From Enterobacter cloacae complex sp. R_G8 (GTDB taxonomy: Bacteria > Pseudomonadota > Gammaproteobacteria > Enterobacterales > Enterobacteriaceae), in assembly GCF_024599795.1 (NCBI RefSeq), contig NZ_CP102246.1:2790001-2854000 (forward strand): a stretch of 64,000 nucleotides of DNA, written 5' to 3'. A program made the translations under genes and the position numbers. Below the pieces are notes generated by a model. The model had not been told where the DNA came from. It did no database searches and worked only from the letters and a program-made list of their open reading frames with translations. Positions 28,445 through 37,934 of the stretch are shown piece after piece; within the stretch, counting starts at the first letter, position 1; each line of letters opens with the position of its first letter.

Positions 28445-28524
28445 CTTCCCCTGCGCCACCGCGTCAGGCATAAATTATGCATTGATAACTTCCTGGCAAC
28501 ATGAACTTAGGATGCATAACCAAG

Positions 28525-29499
28525 ATGAGTAAAGCTTTTACATTTACCCTTAAGCGCAGTTGCTTCGATGAAAATTATAACCCGTCAGAGAATACGCGTA
28601 CGACCACCAACTTTGCCAACCTCGCCCGCGGGGAAAAGCGTCAGGAGAACCTGCGTAATACCCTGGTGATGATCAATAACCGCTTTAACGCCCTGGCGCG
28701 CTGGGATAACCCCAATGCCGATCGGTACGCAGTCGAGCTTGAGATCGTCTCTGTGGATCTGAATATTGGTGCCGAGAAAACCTTCCCGGCCATTGAAATA
28801 TTGCAAACCACAATCGTCGATAAAAAAACCAACGAACGCATCGACGGTATTGTCGGCAATAACTTCTCCTCTTACGTGCGCGATTACGATTTCAGCGTCC
28901 TGCTGCTGGAGCATAATAAAAACCAGCCACAATTCACCATTCCGGAGAAGTTTGGCGTCTTGCACGGCAATATCTTCCGCCATTTTGTTAATTCTCCGGA
29001 ATACCGGGAGAATTTCAAAAAAGCACCGGTGATTTGCCTGAGTGTGTCCAGCAAAGACACTTATCGTCGCACGGGTAACCAGCACCCGGTGCTGGGCATT
29101 GAGTACACGCCGGATGGCGAGTCATTGACGGAGCAATACTTCGCGAAAATGGGCCTGAAGGTACGCTATTTCATGCCTGAAAACAGCGTGGCGCCGTTTG
29201 CCTTCTTCTTCACCGGCGATTTGCTCAGTGATTACACCAATCTTGAACTGATCGCCACCATCAGCACGATGGAGACGTTCCAGAAGATCTATCGCCCGGA
29301 AATTTATAACGCTAACTCGGCGGCAGGACACTGCTATCGCCCCGACCTGAATCAGCAGGATCACTCATTAACCAAAATTGTTTACGACCGTGTCGAACGC
29401 AGCCAGCTGGCCATTGAGCAGGGTAAATTCACGGAAGAACAGTTTATTAAGCCTTACAAACACGTACTCGAGCAGTGGTCTGATAACTACGCGCGTTAA
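28525..29499 (+). CDS. mesX: MesX, partner of methionine synthase MesD (DUF1852)
   Basis: The protein has 324 residues from MSKAFTFTLKR (28525), the family's usual start; an ATG eight codons upstream is less likely. It is DUF1852: VDLNIGAEKTFPAIEILQTTIVDKKT, RDYDFSVLLLEHN and STMETFQKIYRPEIYNA are conserved-looking blocks. Family knowledge: MesX is needed together with MesD for methionine synthesis and is proposed to be an oxygen-dependent enzyme that may supply the methyl donor. It stands 27 bases before mesD on the same strand, the usual pairing. Confidence 0.88.
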   Translation: MSKAFTFTLKRSCFDENYNPSENTRTTTNFANLARGEKRQENLRNTLVMINNRFNALARWDNPNADRYAVELEIVSVDLNIGAEKTFPAIEILQTTIVDKKTNERIDGIVGNNFSSYVRDYDFSVLLLEHNKNQPQFTIPEKFGVLHGNIFRHFVNSPEYRENFKKAPVICLSVSSKDTYRRTGNQHPVLGIEYTPDGESLTEQYFAKMGLKVRYFMPENSVAPFAFFFTGDLLSDYTNLELIATISTMETFQKIYRPEIYNANSAAGHCYRPDLNQQDHSLTKIVYDRVERSQLAIEQGKFTEEQFIKPYKHVLEQWSDNYAR

Positions 29500-29526
29500 T
29501 TAATCGAATTTAAAAGGGTTATACAT

Positions 29527-30555
29527 ATGAAAACATTGCTCCCGACGTCAACGGCTGGCAGCCTGCCTAAGCCAACCTGGCTTGCACAACCTGAAACGCT
29601 GTGGTCACCGTGGAAATTACAGGATCAGGAGTTACTGGCGGGCAAACAGGATGCGCTGCGCTTATCGCTTGATGAGCAGATCCGTGCGGGGATTGATATC
29701 GTCAGCGATGGCGAACAGACGCGCCAGCACTTTGTGACCACCTTTATTGAACACCTCAGCGGCGTGGATTTTGAAAACCGTCAGACCGTGCGCATTCGTA
29801 ACCGCTACGACGCGAGCGTGCCGACGGTGGTTAGCGCCGTGGCGCGTCAAAAACCGGTATTCGTGGACGACGCAAAATACTTACGCCAGCTCACGGATAA
29901 GCCAATCAAGTGGGCCCTGCCGGGGCCGATGACCATGATCGACACCCTTTACGACGCGCACTATAAAAGCCGCGAAAAGCTGGCCTGGGAGTTCGCCAAA
30001 ATCCTCAATCAGGAAGCGAGAGAGTTAGAGGCCGCGGGTGTCGACATCATCCAGTTTGATGAACCGGCGTTTAACGTCTTTTTTGATGAGGTCAATGACT
30101 GGGGTATCGCCGCGCTGGAACGCGCCATTGAAGGGCTGAAATGCGAAACGGCGGTACACATCTGCTACGGATACGGCATCAAGGCCAATACCGACTGGAA
30201 AAAGACCCTTGGCTCAGAATGGCGTCAGTATGAAGAGGCGTTTCCTAAGCTTCAGACATCGAATATCGACATTATCTCGCTGGAGTGTCACAACTCCCGC
30301 GTGCCGATGGATCTGCTGGAGCTGATCCGCGGCAAAAAAGTGATGGTAGGCGCCATCGACGTGGCAACCAACACCATTGAAACCGCGGAAGAAGTGGCTG
30401 ACACGCTGCGTAAAGCGCTGCAGTTTGTCGATGCCGACAAGCTTTACCCGTCAACCAACTGCGGTATGGCGCCGCTTTCCCGTCAGGTTGCCAACGGTAA
30501 GCTGCAGGCGCTGAGCGCCGGAGCCGCGATTATCCGCAACGAACTTGGCGCGTAA
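29527..30555 (+). CDS. mesD: Core-type methionine synthase MesD
   Basis: The protein has 342 residues, corresponding to the C-terminal catalytic half of MetE only. The zinc-site pattern is present: His211-x-Cys213 (VHICYGYG) and Cys312 (STNCGMAPLS). SDGEQTR, QFDEPAFNV and GAIDVATNT are other MetE-core blocks. The N-terminal MetE domain that helps bind folate is absent. Known MesD proteins make methionine from homocysteine in an oxygen-dependent way with MesX, without cobalamin. It runs against the following LysR gene, whose stop directly adjoins. Confidence 0.9.
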   Translation: MKTLLPTSTAGSLPKPTWLAQPETLWSPWKLQDQELLAGKQDALRLSLDEQIRAGIDIVSDGEQTRQHFVTTFIEHLSGVDFENRQTVRIRNRYDASVPTVVSAVARQKPVFVDDAKYLRQLTDKPIKWALPGPMTMIDTLYDAHYKSREKLAWEFAKILNQEARELEAAGVDIIQFDEPAFNVFFDEVNDWGIAALERAIEGLKCETAVHICYGYGIKANTDWKKTLGSEWRQYEEAFPKLQTSNIDIISLECHNSRVPMDLLELIRGKKVMVGAIDVATNTIETAEEVADTLRKALQFVDADKLYPSTNCGMAPLSRQVANGKLQALSAGAAIIRNELGA

Positions 30556-31479
30556 TCACCTGCCCTGCGTTTGCCAGTAGAGCGGCGTACCGAAACACCC
30601 GACGTAATGATCAATCACCGCCCTGACGTTAAGGGGCGGATGACGCGCGTTCGGGTAGATCGCCGCAATATTCAGGGGCTCCGTATGAATGGCGCACTCC
30701 AGCTGTGGCAGGAGTGCGACCAGTTCGCCCTGCTGCACGCGGTCCCCAATCAGCCAGTCCGGAAACAGCACAATCCCCATCCCGCCCAGCGCGGCAGAAA
30801 GCAGCGATTCCGCATTATTTGACGTCATTAATGGCACCACCGGATAGTGCACCCACGCCTCCCCCGCACCGCGCAACAGCCAGCGGTTAGGACCCGACGA
30901 ACCCCGGTAGACCAGGCATTGATGATGAGCCAGATCGTCCGGCCCTTGCGGTGCGCCGTGCTGTCGCAGATAGTCCGGCGAAGCGGCCAGATGGTAGCGC
31001 TGCTGACCAAAGATACGCGCGTGAAAGGTGGAGTCCGTCAGCACGCCGATGCGAAAGATCACGTCGGCGGCATTCTTGTGCGGGTCGATAAAATCATCGG
31101 TCAGCGTCAGCTCGATATTCAGCCGCGGATAGCGCGCCGTCAGACCAGGCAGCCCTGGCGCAATATGCCGCTGGCCGAAAAAGACCGGTGCATTAATGCG
31201 GATCGTGCCGGAAGGCTCCGTTGAACGTGCATCCAGCTCCCGACGCGCATCCTCAAAACTCGTCATCATCTCCCTGGCATAGCGGATAAACAGATGACCA
31301 CTTTCGGTGGGGATCACCGCCCGGGTATTACGGTAAAAAAGCTGCTGGCCGAGCGCGTCCTCAAGCTGGTGGATAATACGCGAAACCTGCGAGGCGGAAA
31401 GGCCCTCGCGGCGCGCGACCACGGAAAAATTTTCGGCTTCAAAAACCGCGATAAAAATCTTCAGCGAACGGAGGTTCAT
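30556..31479 (-). CDS. LysR-family transcriptional regulator
   Basis: The protein has 307 residues from MNLRSLKIF (31479), the typical LysR start; an ATG six codons earlier is possible. The N-terminal winged helix is at about 1-60 (FSVVARREGLSASQVSRIIHQLEDALGQQLFYRNTR). The effector domain follows, with GTIRINAPVFFGQRHIAPGLPGL, of the CrgA/DsdC-like subgroup. It is divergent from the paired DMT transporter genes 114 bases away, which are the most likely target. Confidence 0.85.
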   Translation of the reverse strand: MNLRSLKIFIAVFEAENFSVVARREGLSASQVSRIIHQLEDALGQQLFYRNTRAVIPTESGHLFIRYAREMMTSFEDARRELDARSTEPSGTIRINAPVFFGQRHIAPGLPGLTARYPRLNIELTLTDDFIDPHKNAADVIFRIGVLTDSTFHARIFGQQRYHLAASPDYLRQHGAPQGPDDLAHHQCLVYRGSSGPNRWLLRGAGEAWVHYPVVPLMTSNNAESLLSAALGGMGIVLFPDWLIGDRVQQGELVALLPQLECAIHTEPLNIAAIYPNARHPPLNVRAVIDHYVGCFGTPLYWQTQGR

Positions 31480-31592
31480 GCTCCCGGCGTCGTACATTCG
31501 TGCATATCCTGCAAAGGTGTTTCCTGCATTATGGCATTTTTCTCACCACCAGACCGACGTAATCTTCTCCGCCTGCAAAAGGAGGAATAACA

Positions 31593-32027
31593 ATGCAGTT
31601 TGTTTTGATTTTACTGGTGATTGCCGGGGGTATGGGGCTTTCCGTAGAGGCAGGCCTGCTGGGGCCGCTGGGTGGAAAAGTCGGCGATTTATGGGCCACC
31701 TTCAGCATTTTTGGTGTCGGCGCCGCACTGACATTTCTGCTGATGCTGTTCTTCAGCCCGCGCAACAGCCCGTCGTTTTTTGCCCAGCCCGGCTGGCAGT
31801 TGCTCGGCGGGGTTCTTGGCCCGGTTTACGTGGTGATCCTGACCCTCGCCACCCCGGCCATCGGCATCGCCCTGACGATGATTGGCATTCTGGCGGGGCA
31901 GGTTTTTAAAAGCCTGCTGATCGACCATTACGGTCTGCTGGGCACACCGCACAGGAAGATCAACGCGAAACGGATCGTCGCGCTGGGTTTTATTATTGCG
32001 GCACTGATTCTGGTTGCACAGGGGTAA
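31593..32027 (+). CDS. Small DMT transporter subunit 1 (DUF606/YdcZ type)
   Basis: The protein has 144 residues with five hydrophobic segments: LILLVIAGGMGLSVEAGLLGPLG, ATFSIFGVGAALTFLLMLFF, WQLLGGVLGPVYVVILTLA, GIALTMIGILAGQVFKSLLID and IVALGFIIAALILVAQG. This is one half-size unit of the drug/metabolite transporter superfamily. The next gene encodes a second unit of the same shape, so the pair probably forms a heterodimer. Substrate is unknown. AGGAGG lies 7 bases upstream of the ATG. Confidence 0.82.
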   Translation: MQFVLILLVIAGGMGLSVEAGLLGPLGGKVGDLWATFSIFGVGAALTFLLMLFFSPRNSPSFFAQPGWQLLGGVLGPVYVVILTLATPAIGIALTMIGILAGQVFKSLLIDHYGLLGTPHRKINAKRIVALGFIIAALILVAQG

Positions 32028-32031
32028 CACG

Positions 32032-32490
32032 ATGACACTGATAATGATTATTCTGGCCGTGTGCGGCGGCGCGACGCTGAGCATTCAGGCGGCGATCAAC
32101 GGACAACTTGGCAGCCGCGTGGGCGTATTCAAAAGCGCGTTCCTGACGTTCTCCGTTGGCGCGCTGGTCACCGCCCTGCTGATCTTCTTCTTTGAACCAA
32201 AACAGTCGGTCAGCCTGCTGGACGTGCCGAAATGGCAGCTTCTCGGGGCGATGTTTGGCGTGCCGTACATTGTGATCATGGTCGTGGCGGTACAGCGCAT
32301 CGGCACCGCCGTCGCCACGGTCGCGGTGATCTTTGGTCAGCTCACCATGAGTATGCTGATTGATAACTTTGGCTGGCTGGGCAATGCGGCCATTCCGTTT
32401 TCGATGAGCCGACTGGCCGCCGTCCTCTGCCTGGGTATTGCGCTGTTTTTCATTTACTCAGGCAGTAGAACCGTCCCTACCCGCGAGTAA
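32032..32490 (+). CDS. Small DMT transporter subunit 2 (DUF606/YdcZ type)
   Basis: The protein has 152 residues from MTLIMIILAVCGGATLSIQAAINGQLGSRVG (32032); an upstream in-frame ATG at 32014 would overlap the first subunit. It has five hydrophobic segments and is clearly related to the gene before it, which ends 4 bases upstream. The signature IQAAINGQLG belongs to the same subfamily. Opposite topology of the two units would give a dual-topology-like heterodimer; this is inferred from the pairing. Confidence 0.82.
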   Translation: MTLIMIILAVCGGATLSIQAAINGQLGSRVGVFKSAFLTFSVGALVTALLIFFFEPKQSVSLLDVPKWQLLGAMFGVPYIVIMVVAVQRIGTAVATVAVIFGQLTMSMLIDNFGWLGNAAIPFSMSRLAAVLCLGIALFFIYSGSRTVPTRE

Positions 32491-32492
32491 CG

Positions 32493-33020
32493 TTACGTCT
32501 TGCGGGTAAAGAACAGCGTCACCGTGGCGACGGTGACGCCAAATTTCTTCATCTCGGTTTTATTAAACAGGTGTGTGCCATCCTGCAGGTACATCCAGTC
32601 GTCAAAGTGCAGCAGCCAGGTGCTGCCGTTGGCCTTCACGTTCATGCTGTACCGCCAGTTGAAGGCATTACCCGCCGCCTGCCCCGTCGCCACGCCGTCA
32701 ATGTCGCCCGCCGTGCCCTCATAACGATCGGTCGCCACGCGGCGGATATGCCATACCCGCTGCTGTTTTTCGCCATCGTCGTAGACAAAATGTTCATTCA
32801 GCGTCAGCGTGTCGCCAATCACGTCCCCGGCAATCTCCACGTGGAAGCGGCGGATCTGCTTCCCGCTGCGATCCTGCACCATCCCCCACGCTTCCGTTTT
32901 GCCCTGGAAATAGTGGAAGATATCAAGCCGCGGCTGCTGCTGGCGGTACTCCGTCACGTCCGTGCTGCAGCCTGCCAGCAACATCGTCACACCCAGCGCC
33001 ATGATCAAAAAACGTTTCAT
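32493..33020 (-). CDS. DUF3833 lipoprotein
   Basis: The protein has 175 residues. The lipoprotein signal is ALGVTMLLAGC with Ser at +2, which favours outer-membrane sorting. The body is beta-rich and matches DUF3833 (LDIFHYFQGKTEAWGMVQDRSGK; WLLHFDDWMYLQDGTHLFNKTEMKKFGV). It is the last gene of the eight-gene operon and overlaps the preceding one by 4 bases. Its function is unknown; in other bacteria it keeps company with the CFA-like and DUF1365 genes. Confidence 0.85.
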   Translation of the reverse strand: MKRFLIMALGVTMLLAGCSTDVTEYRQQQPRLDIFHYFQGKTEAWGMVQDRSGKQIRRFHVEIAGDVIGDTLTLNEHFVYDDGEKQQRVWHIRRVATDRYEGTAGDIDGVATGQAAGNAFNWRYSMNVKANGSTWLLHFDDWMYLQDGTHLFNKTEMKKFGVTVATVTLFFTRKT

Positions 33021-33541
33021 TGTTGTCCTCCGATTAACTGCTGACGCAGCTCAGGGTATTGCGTGCGGGGATCCAGCCAGATGCCCAGAAAATGGGTACT
33101 GAACGCTTGCGACTGAGGCGGCCCCAGGGGTCTGAAAGTGCCCGATGCGGCAGGCGCGCGGTACCAGAACTGTCCCTGCTTGTCGTTGAGCACGAACGCC
33201 AGCTGCGCGCCCGGCCGGACATCCGGCCACAGCGAGGCAAGCATCCGCAGCCAGGCTTCGCTCTGCGGCTCCTGCTGCAAAACCCCCTGTGCTCGCCACT
33301 GGTCGCGGGTTGCCTCGACCAGATCGTCACTGTCGATGTCACGCGCGTAGGTAATGATGAGCACCTGATCCTGCATCTTGCCGGTGTAACGCCCTTCAGG
33401 GGTGCGCAACTGGGAGGTATAAACGGTGAAAGGACCCCAGGTGAGCGTGGCATCCCCTACCTTACGCCAGTTCAGCCAGTCGGCTGCCTGGGCCAAAGGC
33501 GTGAGGGTAAGGAGTAAGAGGAACAGTCGCGCGGCTCTCAT
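33017..33541 (-). CDS. Chalcone-isomerase-like periplasmic protein
   Basis: The protein has 174 residues with a cleavable signal peptide (LFLLLLTLTPLAQAADW). The mature part looks like the bacterial chalcone-isomerase-like fold: WRKVGDATLTWGPFTVYTSQLRTPEG, then FVLNDKQGQFWYRAP and FSTHFLGIWLDPRTQYPELRQQL. Bacterial members may bind fatty acids; no catalytic activity can be claimed. It has 4-base overlaps with both neighbours. Confidence 0.82.
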   Translation of the reverse strand: MRAARLFLLLLTLTPLAQAADWLNWRKVGDATLTWGPFTVYTSQLRTPEGRYTGKMQDQVLIITYARDIDSDDLVEATRDQWRAQGVLQQEPQSEAWLRMLASLWPDVRPGAQLAFVLNDKQGQFWYRAPAASGTFRPLGPPQSQAFSTHFLGIWLDPRTQYPELRQQLIGGQQ

Positions 33542-34023
33542 TGTTCTCTCCCCATCAGCAGGTGGTAAAACAGCATGAGCACCAGCCAGCCCGGCGCCAT
33601 CCAGCTGACGACGATAAAGGTCGGCACCAGAAACGTGATCGCCCCCAGCCGCTCACCTATCAGGTACGCCACCGGACCGCCCACGGAGGCCAGCAGCATC
33701 AGCAGCCAGCCGGGTAACGTTGTGGTGCGCGTCAGCTGCGTCCAGACCGTAGCAAACATCAACCACAGCGCCACCATCCACAGGGGCATCAGCGACTCGC
33801 CGGTAAAGGCGATCAGCCCCGTCAGCGCCCAGAGCGCATCCAGCAGACTGCCCGCCGCGGCCAGCAGAATGGCATAAACACGGTGTGCAGGCGGCAACAT
33901 CAGGCAGGCGAAGATCGCCAGCGCGCACCAGATAATCAGGCCACGTTCGCGAAACAGCACCACCAGCGTCCAGTAGAGATCGAACGCGATAGCCATGGCG
34001 AAAACCTGCACGTAACGTTTCAT
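33538..34023 (-). CDS. DUF2878 inner-membrane protein
   Basis: The protein has 161 residues and four or five hydrophobic segments. Blocks include AFDLYWTLVVLFRERGLIIWCALAIFACLML and ALWALTGLIAFTGESLMPLWMVALWLMFATVW. It matches DUF2878 by context and pattern. Function is unknown. It lies directly after the CFA-like methyltransferase gene with an ATGA overlap. Confidence 0.8.
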   Translation of the reverse strand: MKRYVQVFAMAIAFDLYWTLVVLFRERGLIIWCALAIFACLMLPPAHRVYAILLAAAGSLLDALWALTGLIAFTGESLMPLWMVALWLMFATVWTQLTRTTTLPGWLLMLLASVGGPVAYLIGERLGAITFLVPTFIVVSWMAPGWLVLMLFYHLLMGREQ

Positions 34024-35240
34024 ACGCGCTCGACAGTCAGCTGCACCACGCTGATAGTGCGGGCGTTAAACCCGGCTTCGCAGTAGCCAAAGTAATAGAG
34101 CCACATCCGGCGGAAGCGTTCATCGAACCCCAGTTTTTCTATCTCCTGCCAGGCATGGAGAAAGCGCTGACGCCAGTGCGCCAGCGTGCGCGCGTAGTCC
34201 GGCCCCATATCAAACAGGTTGCGCACCACAAAATCGGTATGGCGCGTCATCAGCGCATTCATCGCCGTTATGCTCGGTAAAAAGCCGCCGGGGAAGATAT
34301 AACGCTGAATAAAATCCACGCTTTTGCTGTAGTCGTCATAGCGCTGATCCTGAATAGTGATGGCCTGCATCGCCATGCGCCCTCCCGGGCGCAGTCGCGC
34401 CTGACAGGTGCGGAAGAACGTTGGCAGATAGCGTTGCCCGACGGCTTCAATCATCTCAATCGACACCAGCTTGTCGTACTCGCCGGTTAAATCGCGATAG
34501 TCGCAGAGCAGCACCTCAACGCGATCCTGCAGACCGGCACGGGCGATCCGCTCTGTCGCCCAGCGATACTGCTCCTGCGACAGCGTGGTAGTGGTCACCC
34601 GGCAGCCGTAGTGACGGGCCGCGTATTCCGCCATCGCCCCCCAGCCGGTGCCAATCTCCAACAGATGATCGCTGGGGTTCAGCGCCAGCTGTTCGCACAG
34701 ACGCGCCATTTTCGCCCGCTGCGCGTCGCTAAGATCTTGCTCCTCCCCGCTAAACAGCGCGCTGGAATAGAGCAACTCCTTATCCAGAAAATGGGCATAA
34801 AACGCATTACCCAGATCATAATGCGCCGCAATGTTTTCCCGCGCCTGCGCCCGGGAGTTGCGCCGCGTCCAGTGACGAAGCCGCTCCAGCGGTCTGCCGA
34901 GGAGGCGGAACCCTTTTTCAAGCCGCCCCAGTACCTGGCTGTTTAGCGCAAGCAGTTGCAGAAGGGGCGTGAGCTGCGTGGTTTCCCACTCGCCGTCAAT
35001 CCAGGCCTCTGCTGCGGCCAGGCTTCCCCCGGTTAAAATACGCCAGTAGACGCCCGGGCTGAGGATCTGCACGTCGGCATGCAGCGCGGCAGACAGCTCA
35101 CCGAAATGAAAGGTCTGCGCCCCTTCACGTAGCGTGAGCGAGCCGCCACGAAGGCCGCTCAGCACGCGAAAGAGCAGCCAGCGCGCGACGCGGACGTTGC
35201 GCGGGATATCGGGTTCAAGCGCAAAGACGGGATCGGTCAT
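34020..35240 (-). CDS. Cyclopropane-fatty-acid-synthase-like SAM methyltransferase
   Basis: The protein has 406 residues, of the CFA synthase family. The SAM site is [32 protein letters not shown], followed by [18 protein letters not shown] and [35 protein letters not shown] is the family substrate-side motif. It methylates double bonds of phospholipid acyl chains at the membrane. In operons of this kind related enzymes take part in unusual fatty-acid formation (for example the methylated furan fatty-acid pathway of Rhodobacter), so the product may not be a simple cyclopropane. The housekeeping cfa is expected elsewhere. Confidence 0.88.
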   Translation of the reverse strand: MTDPVFALEPDIPRNVRVARWLLFRVLSGLRGGSLTLREGAQTFHFGELSAALHADVQILSPGVYWRILTGGSLAAAEAWIDGEWETTQLTPLLQLLALNSQVLGRLEKGFRLLGRPLERLRHWTRRNSRAQARENIAAHYDLGNAFYAHFLDKELLYSSALFSGEEQDLSDAQRAKMARLCEQLALNPSDHLLEIGTGWGAMAEYAARHYGCRVTTTTLSQEQYRWATERIARAGLQDRVEVLLCDYRDLTGEYDKLVSIEMIEAVGQRYLPTFFRTCQARLRPGGRMAMQAITIQDQRYDDYSKSVDFIQRYIFPGGFLPSITAMNALMTRHTDFVVRNLFDMGPDYARTLAHWRQRFLHAWQEIEKLGFDERFRRMWLYYFGYCEAGFNARTISVVQLTVERV

Positions 35241-35959
35241 GAGCGTTCACTCCTGCTGACAGGATGGTTATACAGAGGCACGCGCTTAAGCCACAGCCGC
35301 AGCGCCTGCCAGTAAATCGCGAAAACGGTTTTGAGCGTCATCAGCGGAATACGCAGCAGCAGTCCACGCAATGCCGGACGGGTCAGCGGCGCGCGGCGAA
35401 GCGCCAGCGTGGCATCAAATACCTTTGACGCCTGATGATTTTCAATGTGCATATGCAGCGTGTTATCCGGGTTGTTGAAGCGCCAGTGGTAAATCATGTC
35501 CATGGGGTTAAACGGAGAAACGTGAAAGGCTTTCTCCGTGGGCTGCGCATCCTGACCATTGACGGCGTAATAATGACGTTCGTTCCAGGGGGTATTGCGC
35601 ACTTCGGCCAGCACCCAGCGCAGCGTCTCTGCCGGGTCATAGCAGTAATAAAAATTGACGGGATTAAAATGAAAGCCGAAGTAGCGTAGCTGCGTCAGGA
35701 GCATCACCCGCCCCTGCGGACGTTCTCCGGTGAGGCTTTCCAGTCGATTCAGCACGTTCTCTTTAAGCGGCGAACCCAGCGGATAATCCGCATCATGGAA
35801 CGATGCGGCGGCAAACCGGTTGCGCCGCACGCCAACGGTGGGCAACTTCTCCAGTTCGTCGAGATCGAGCCAGGCCATAAAGACCCCGTAGCTGAACTCA
35901 TGCGTTTTCGGCTGGAGACGGCGGTGGCGTAATACGCCGTGATAGAGGCAACTGTTCAT
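35237..35959 (-). CDS. DUF1365 protein
   Basis: The protein has 240 residues. It has the DUF1365 hallmarks: [36 protein letters not shown], then [21 protein letters not shown] and [13 protein letters not shown]. No membrane segment or known cofactor motif is clear. It almost always sits between an FAD oxidoreductase and a CFA-like methyltransferase, as here, with 4-base overlaps on both sides, so the three probably act on one acyl substrate in sequence. Confidence 0.87.
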   Translation of the reverse strand: MNSCLYHGVLRHRRLQPKTHEFSYGVFMAWLDLDELEKLPTVGVRRNRFAAASFHDADYPLGSPLKENVLNRLESLTGERPQGRVMLLTQLRYFGFHFNPVNFYYCYDPAETLRWVLAEVRNTPWNERHYYAVNGQDAQPTEKAFHVSPFNPMDMIYHWRFNNPDNTLHMHIENHQASKVFDATLALRRAPLTRPALRGLLLRIPLMTLKTVFAIYWQALRLWLKRVPLYNHPVSRSERS

Positions 35960-37218
35960 CGGTTTCCCTCCCCGGCTGTTATCGCATTGACGACGTCAAG
36001 CGCGCTGCGCACGCCATCTTCATGAAAACCGTTGTACCAGTACGCGCCGCAGAACCAGCTCCGCCGGTGACCGTTGATTTCGCTGCGGCGCGCCTGTGCC
36101 CGCCAGCTTTGCGGGTTAAACAGTGGATGTTCATACACAAAGCGCCGCAGCACGAAGCGTTCGTCCACCGGCGTTTCCGGGTTTAAGGTCACGCAGAACA
36201 GCGGACTACCGGCGGGCAGCCCCTGCAAAATATTCATGTTGTACGTTACGCAGGCGCTGGCCTGATCCTGGTCGCTCAGGCGGTAGTTCCAACTGGCCCA
36301 GACACGCTGACGCACCGGCAGCCAGCGCGGATCGCTGTGCAGCACCACCTCGTTACGCTGCCAGCCAATCTCCCCCAGCACCTGCTGTTCAGCCGCGGTG
36401 GGTTCGTCGAGGATGGCCAGCGCCTGGGCTGAGTGACAGGCAAAAATCACCTGATCAAAACGGTGGCTCGATTCTTCAAGATGGAGGGTGACCCCCTGTA
36501 CATCACGGATTACCCGCTGCACCGGTGCGTTGAGGCGCAGCGTTAACCTGTCGCCAAGCTGGTGCAGAATGGCGCGGATGTACTCCCGCGAGCCGCCGGG
36601 CACCACGTACCATTGCGGGCGTCGGGTGATATCCAGCAGACCGTGATTCTCAAAGAAGCGTAAAAAGAGCGGCAGCGGAAAACGTTTCATCTCCTGTAGC
36701 GACGACGACCAGATGGCCGCCCCCATCGGGAGAATGTAATGACGCGCAAAGAACGGCGTAAAGCGGTGCTGTTCCAGGAACGTTTGCAGCGTCGCGCCGG
36801 GCTCCACGTCCTCTTTCAGCGCCTGCTTCGCCAGGCGGTTAAAACGGACAATCTCCCCAAGCAGACGCCAGAACGCCGGGTTCACCAGGTTACGACGCTG
36901 TGCAAAGAGCGTCGTCAGGGTGTGGCCGTTGTACTCGAGCCCGCTCTGCGGGTTGTGTACCGAGAAGCTCATCTGCGTTTTTTGCCCGCTGATGCCCAGC
37001 TCACTGAGCAGCCCCATAAAGCGCGGATAGGTGCGGTCGTTGTAGACGATAAAACCGGTGTCGATAGCGTAGGTACCCTGTGGCGTCGGCACGTCAACCG
37101 TGGCGGTATGGCCGCCGGGGGTGGCACCGGCTTCAAACAGGGTAACCTCATGATGCCCGGCAAGCCGCCAGGCGCAGGTCAGCCCGGCAATGCCGCTGCC
37201 GATAATGGCGATCTTCAT
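35956..37218 (-). CDS. FAD-dependent oxidoreductase (amine-oxidase-like)
   Basis: The protein has 420 residues. The N-terminal dinucleotide fold is [43 protein letters not shown]. An FAD_amine_oxidase/NAD_binding_8 body follows, ending in [26 protein letters not shown], which contacts the flavin. Relatives in this gene set act on acyl chains as desaturases or oxidases rather than amines. The start overlaps the SDR stop by 4 bases. Confidence 0.88.
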   Translation of the reverse strand: MKIAIIGSGIAGLTCAWRLAGHHEVTLFEAGATPGGHTATVDVPTPQGTYAIDTGFIVYNDRTYPRFMGLLSELGISGQKTQMSFSVHNPQSGLEYNGHTLTTLFAQRRNLVNPAFWRLLGEIVRFNRLAKQALKEDVEPGATLQTFLEQHRFTPFFARHYILPMGAAIWSSSLQEMKRFPLPLFLRFFENHGLLDITRRPQWYVVPGGSREYIRAILHQLGDRLTLRLNAPVQRVIRDVQGVTLHLEESSHRFDQVIFACHSAQALAILDEPTAAEQQVLGEIGWQRNEVVLHSDPRWLPVRQRVWASWNYRLSDQDQASACVTYNMNILQGLPAGSPLFCVTLNPETPVDERFVLRRFVYEHPLFNPQSWRAQARRSEINGHRRSWFCGAYWYNGFHEDGVRSALDVVNAITAGEGNR

Positions 37219-37934
37219 GAGCGCACCATCCTGCGCAGCAGTGCGCGCTGTAGAAACGCAGGCATCCCGGAAAGCAGCCGCAGTGTCAGACCGAATCCCG
37301 CTGGAAACGCGATGTGGTTTTTCCCTTTTTCCAGTCCGCGACGAATGGCCTTTACCGCCTCATCGACGCTCACCCTGCCCGGCATGGCGAAATCATTTTT
37401 GCGGGTCAGCGGGGTATCGACAAAACCGGGCGACACCACCGTGACCGCAACCCCTTTCGGCTCCCAGTCGAGACGCAGACTGTCAGCAAACCAGGTGAGT
37501 GCGGCTTTCGACGCGCCGTACGCTTCAGCGCGTGGAAACGTCAGCCAGTGCGCCATAGAGCTCACCAGCACCACGCGGTTACCGGCCATAAGTTGCGGCT
37601 GCAGCGCGGCGAGGCAATTGACTGGCCCCTGAAAGTTAGTGGTCATCACCCGCTCTACCAGCTCGGCGTCTACCACGCCATGCTCAAGATATTCGCAGGT
37701 TCCGGCGCAGAGGATCGTCAGGTCGGCCGCGCAGCCCGTCAGCGCCTGGCGACAGGCGTCCCTGTCTGTCATATCGAACAGGCGTACCGTAATGTTTGAG
37801 CTGTGCTGATGCAGGGCTTCCAGACGCGCCGGATCCCGCCCGCAGGCGATGACATGGTGACCGTCACGGGCAAAAGATTGCGCCAGCCCCGCCCCAATGC
37901 CTGAACTGGCGCCGGTGATCAGGACCGTCATCAT
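37215..37934 (-). CDS. Short-chain dehydrogenase/reductase of the fatty-acid operon
   Basis: The protein has 239 residues, a classical SDR: cofactor motif VLITGASSGIGAGLA, structural NNFQG-type region TTNFQGPVNCLAAL, and catalytic Ser (VVLVSSMAHW) and Tyr-x3-Lys (AYGASKAAL). The ATG overlaps the upstream stop by 4 bases (ATGA). It likely oxidises or reduces an acyl intermediate of the pathway encoded by its neighbours. Confidence 0.88.
   Translation of the reverse strand: MMTVLITGASSGIGAGLAQSFARDGHHVIACGRDPARLEALHQHSSNITVRLFDMTDRDACRQALTGCAADLTILCAGTCEYLEHGVVDAELVERVMTTNFQGPVNCLAALQPQLMAGNRVVLVSSMAHWLTFPRAEAYGASKAALTWFADSLRLDWEPKGVAVTVVSPGFVDTPLTRKNDFAMPGRVSVDEAVKAIRRGLEKGKNHIAFPAGFGLTLRLLSGMPAFLQRALLRRMVRS

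Noticed and set aside
36739-37632. 297-codon plus-strand frame opposite the FAD oxidoreductase and SDR genes
   Set aside because: It is antisense to two well-supported, overlapping genes and has shadow-like composition.
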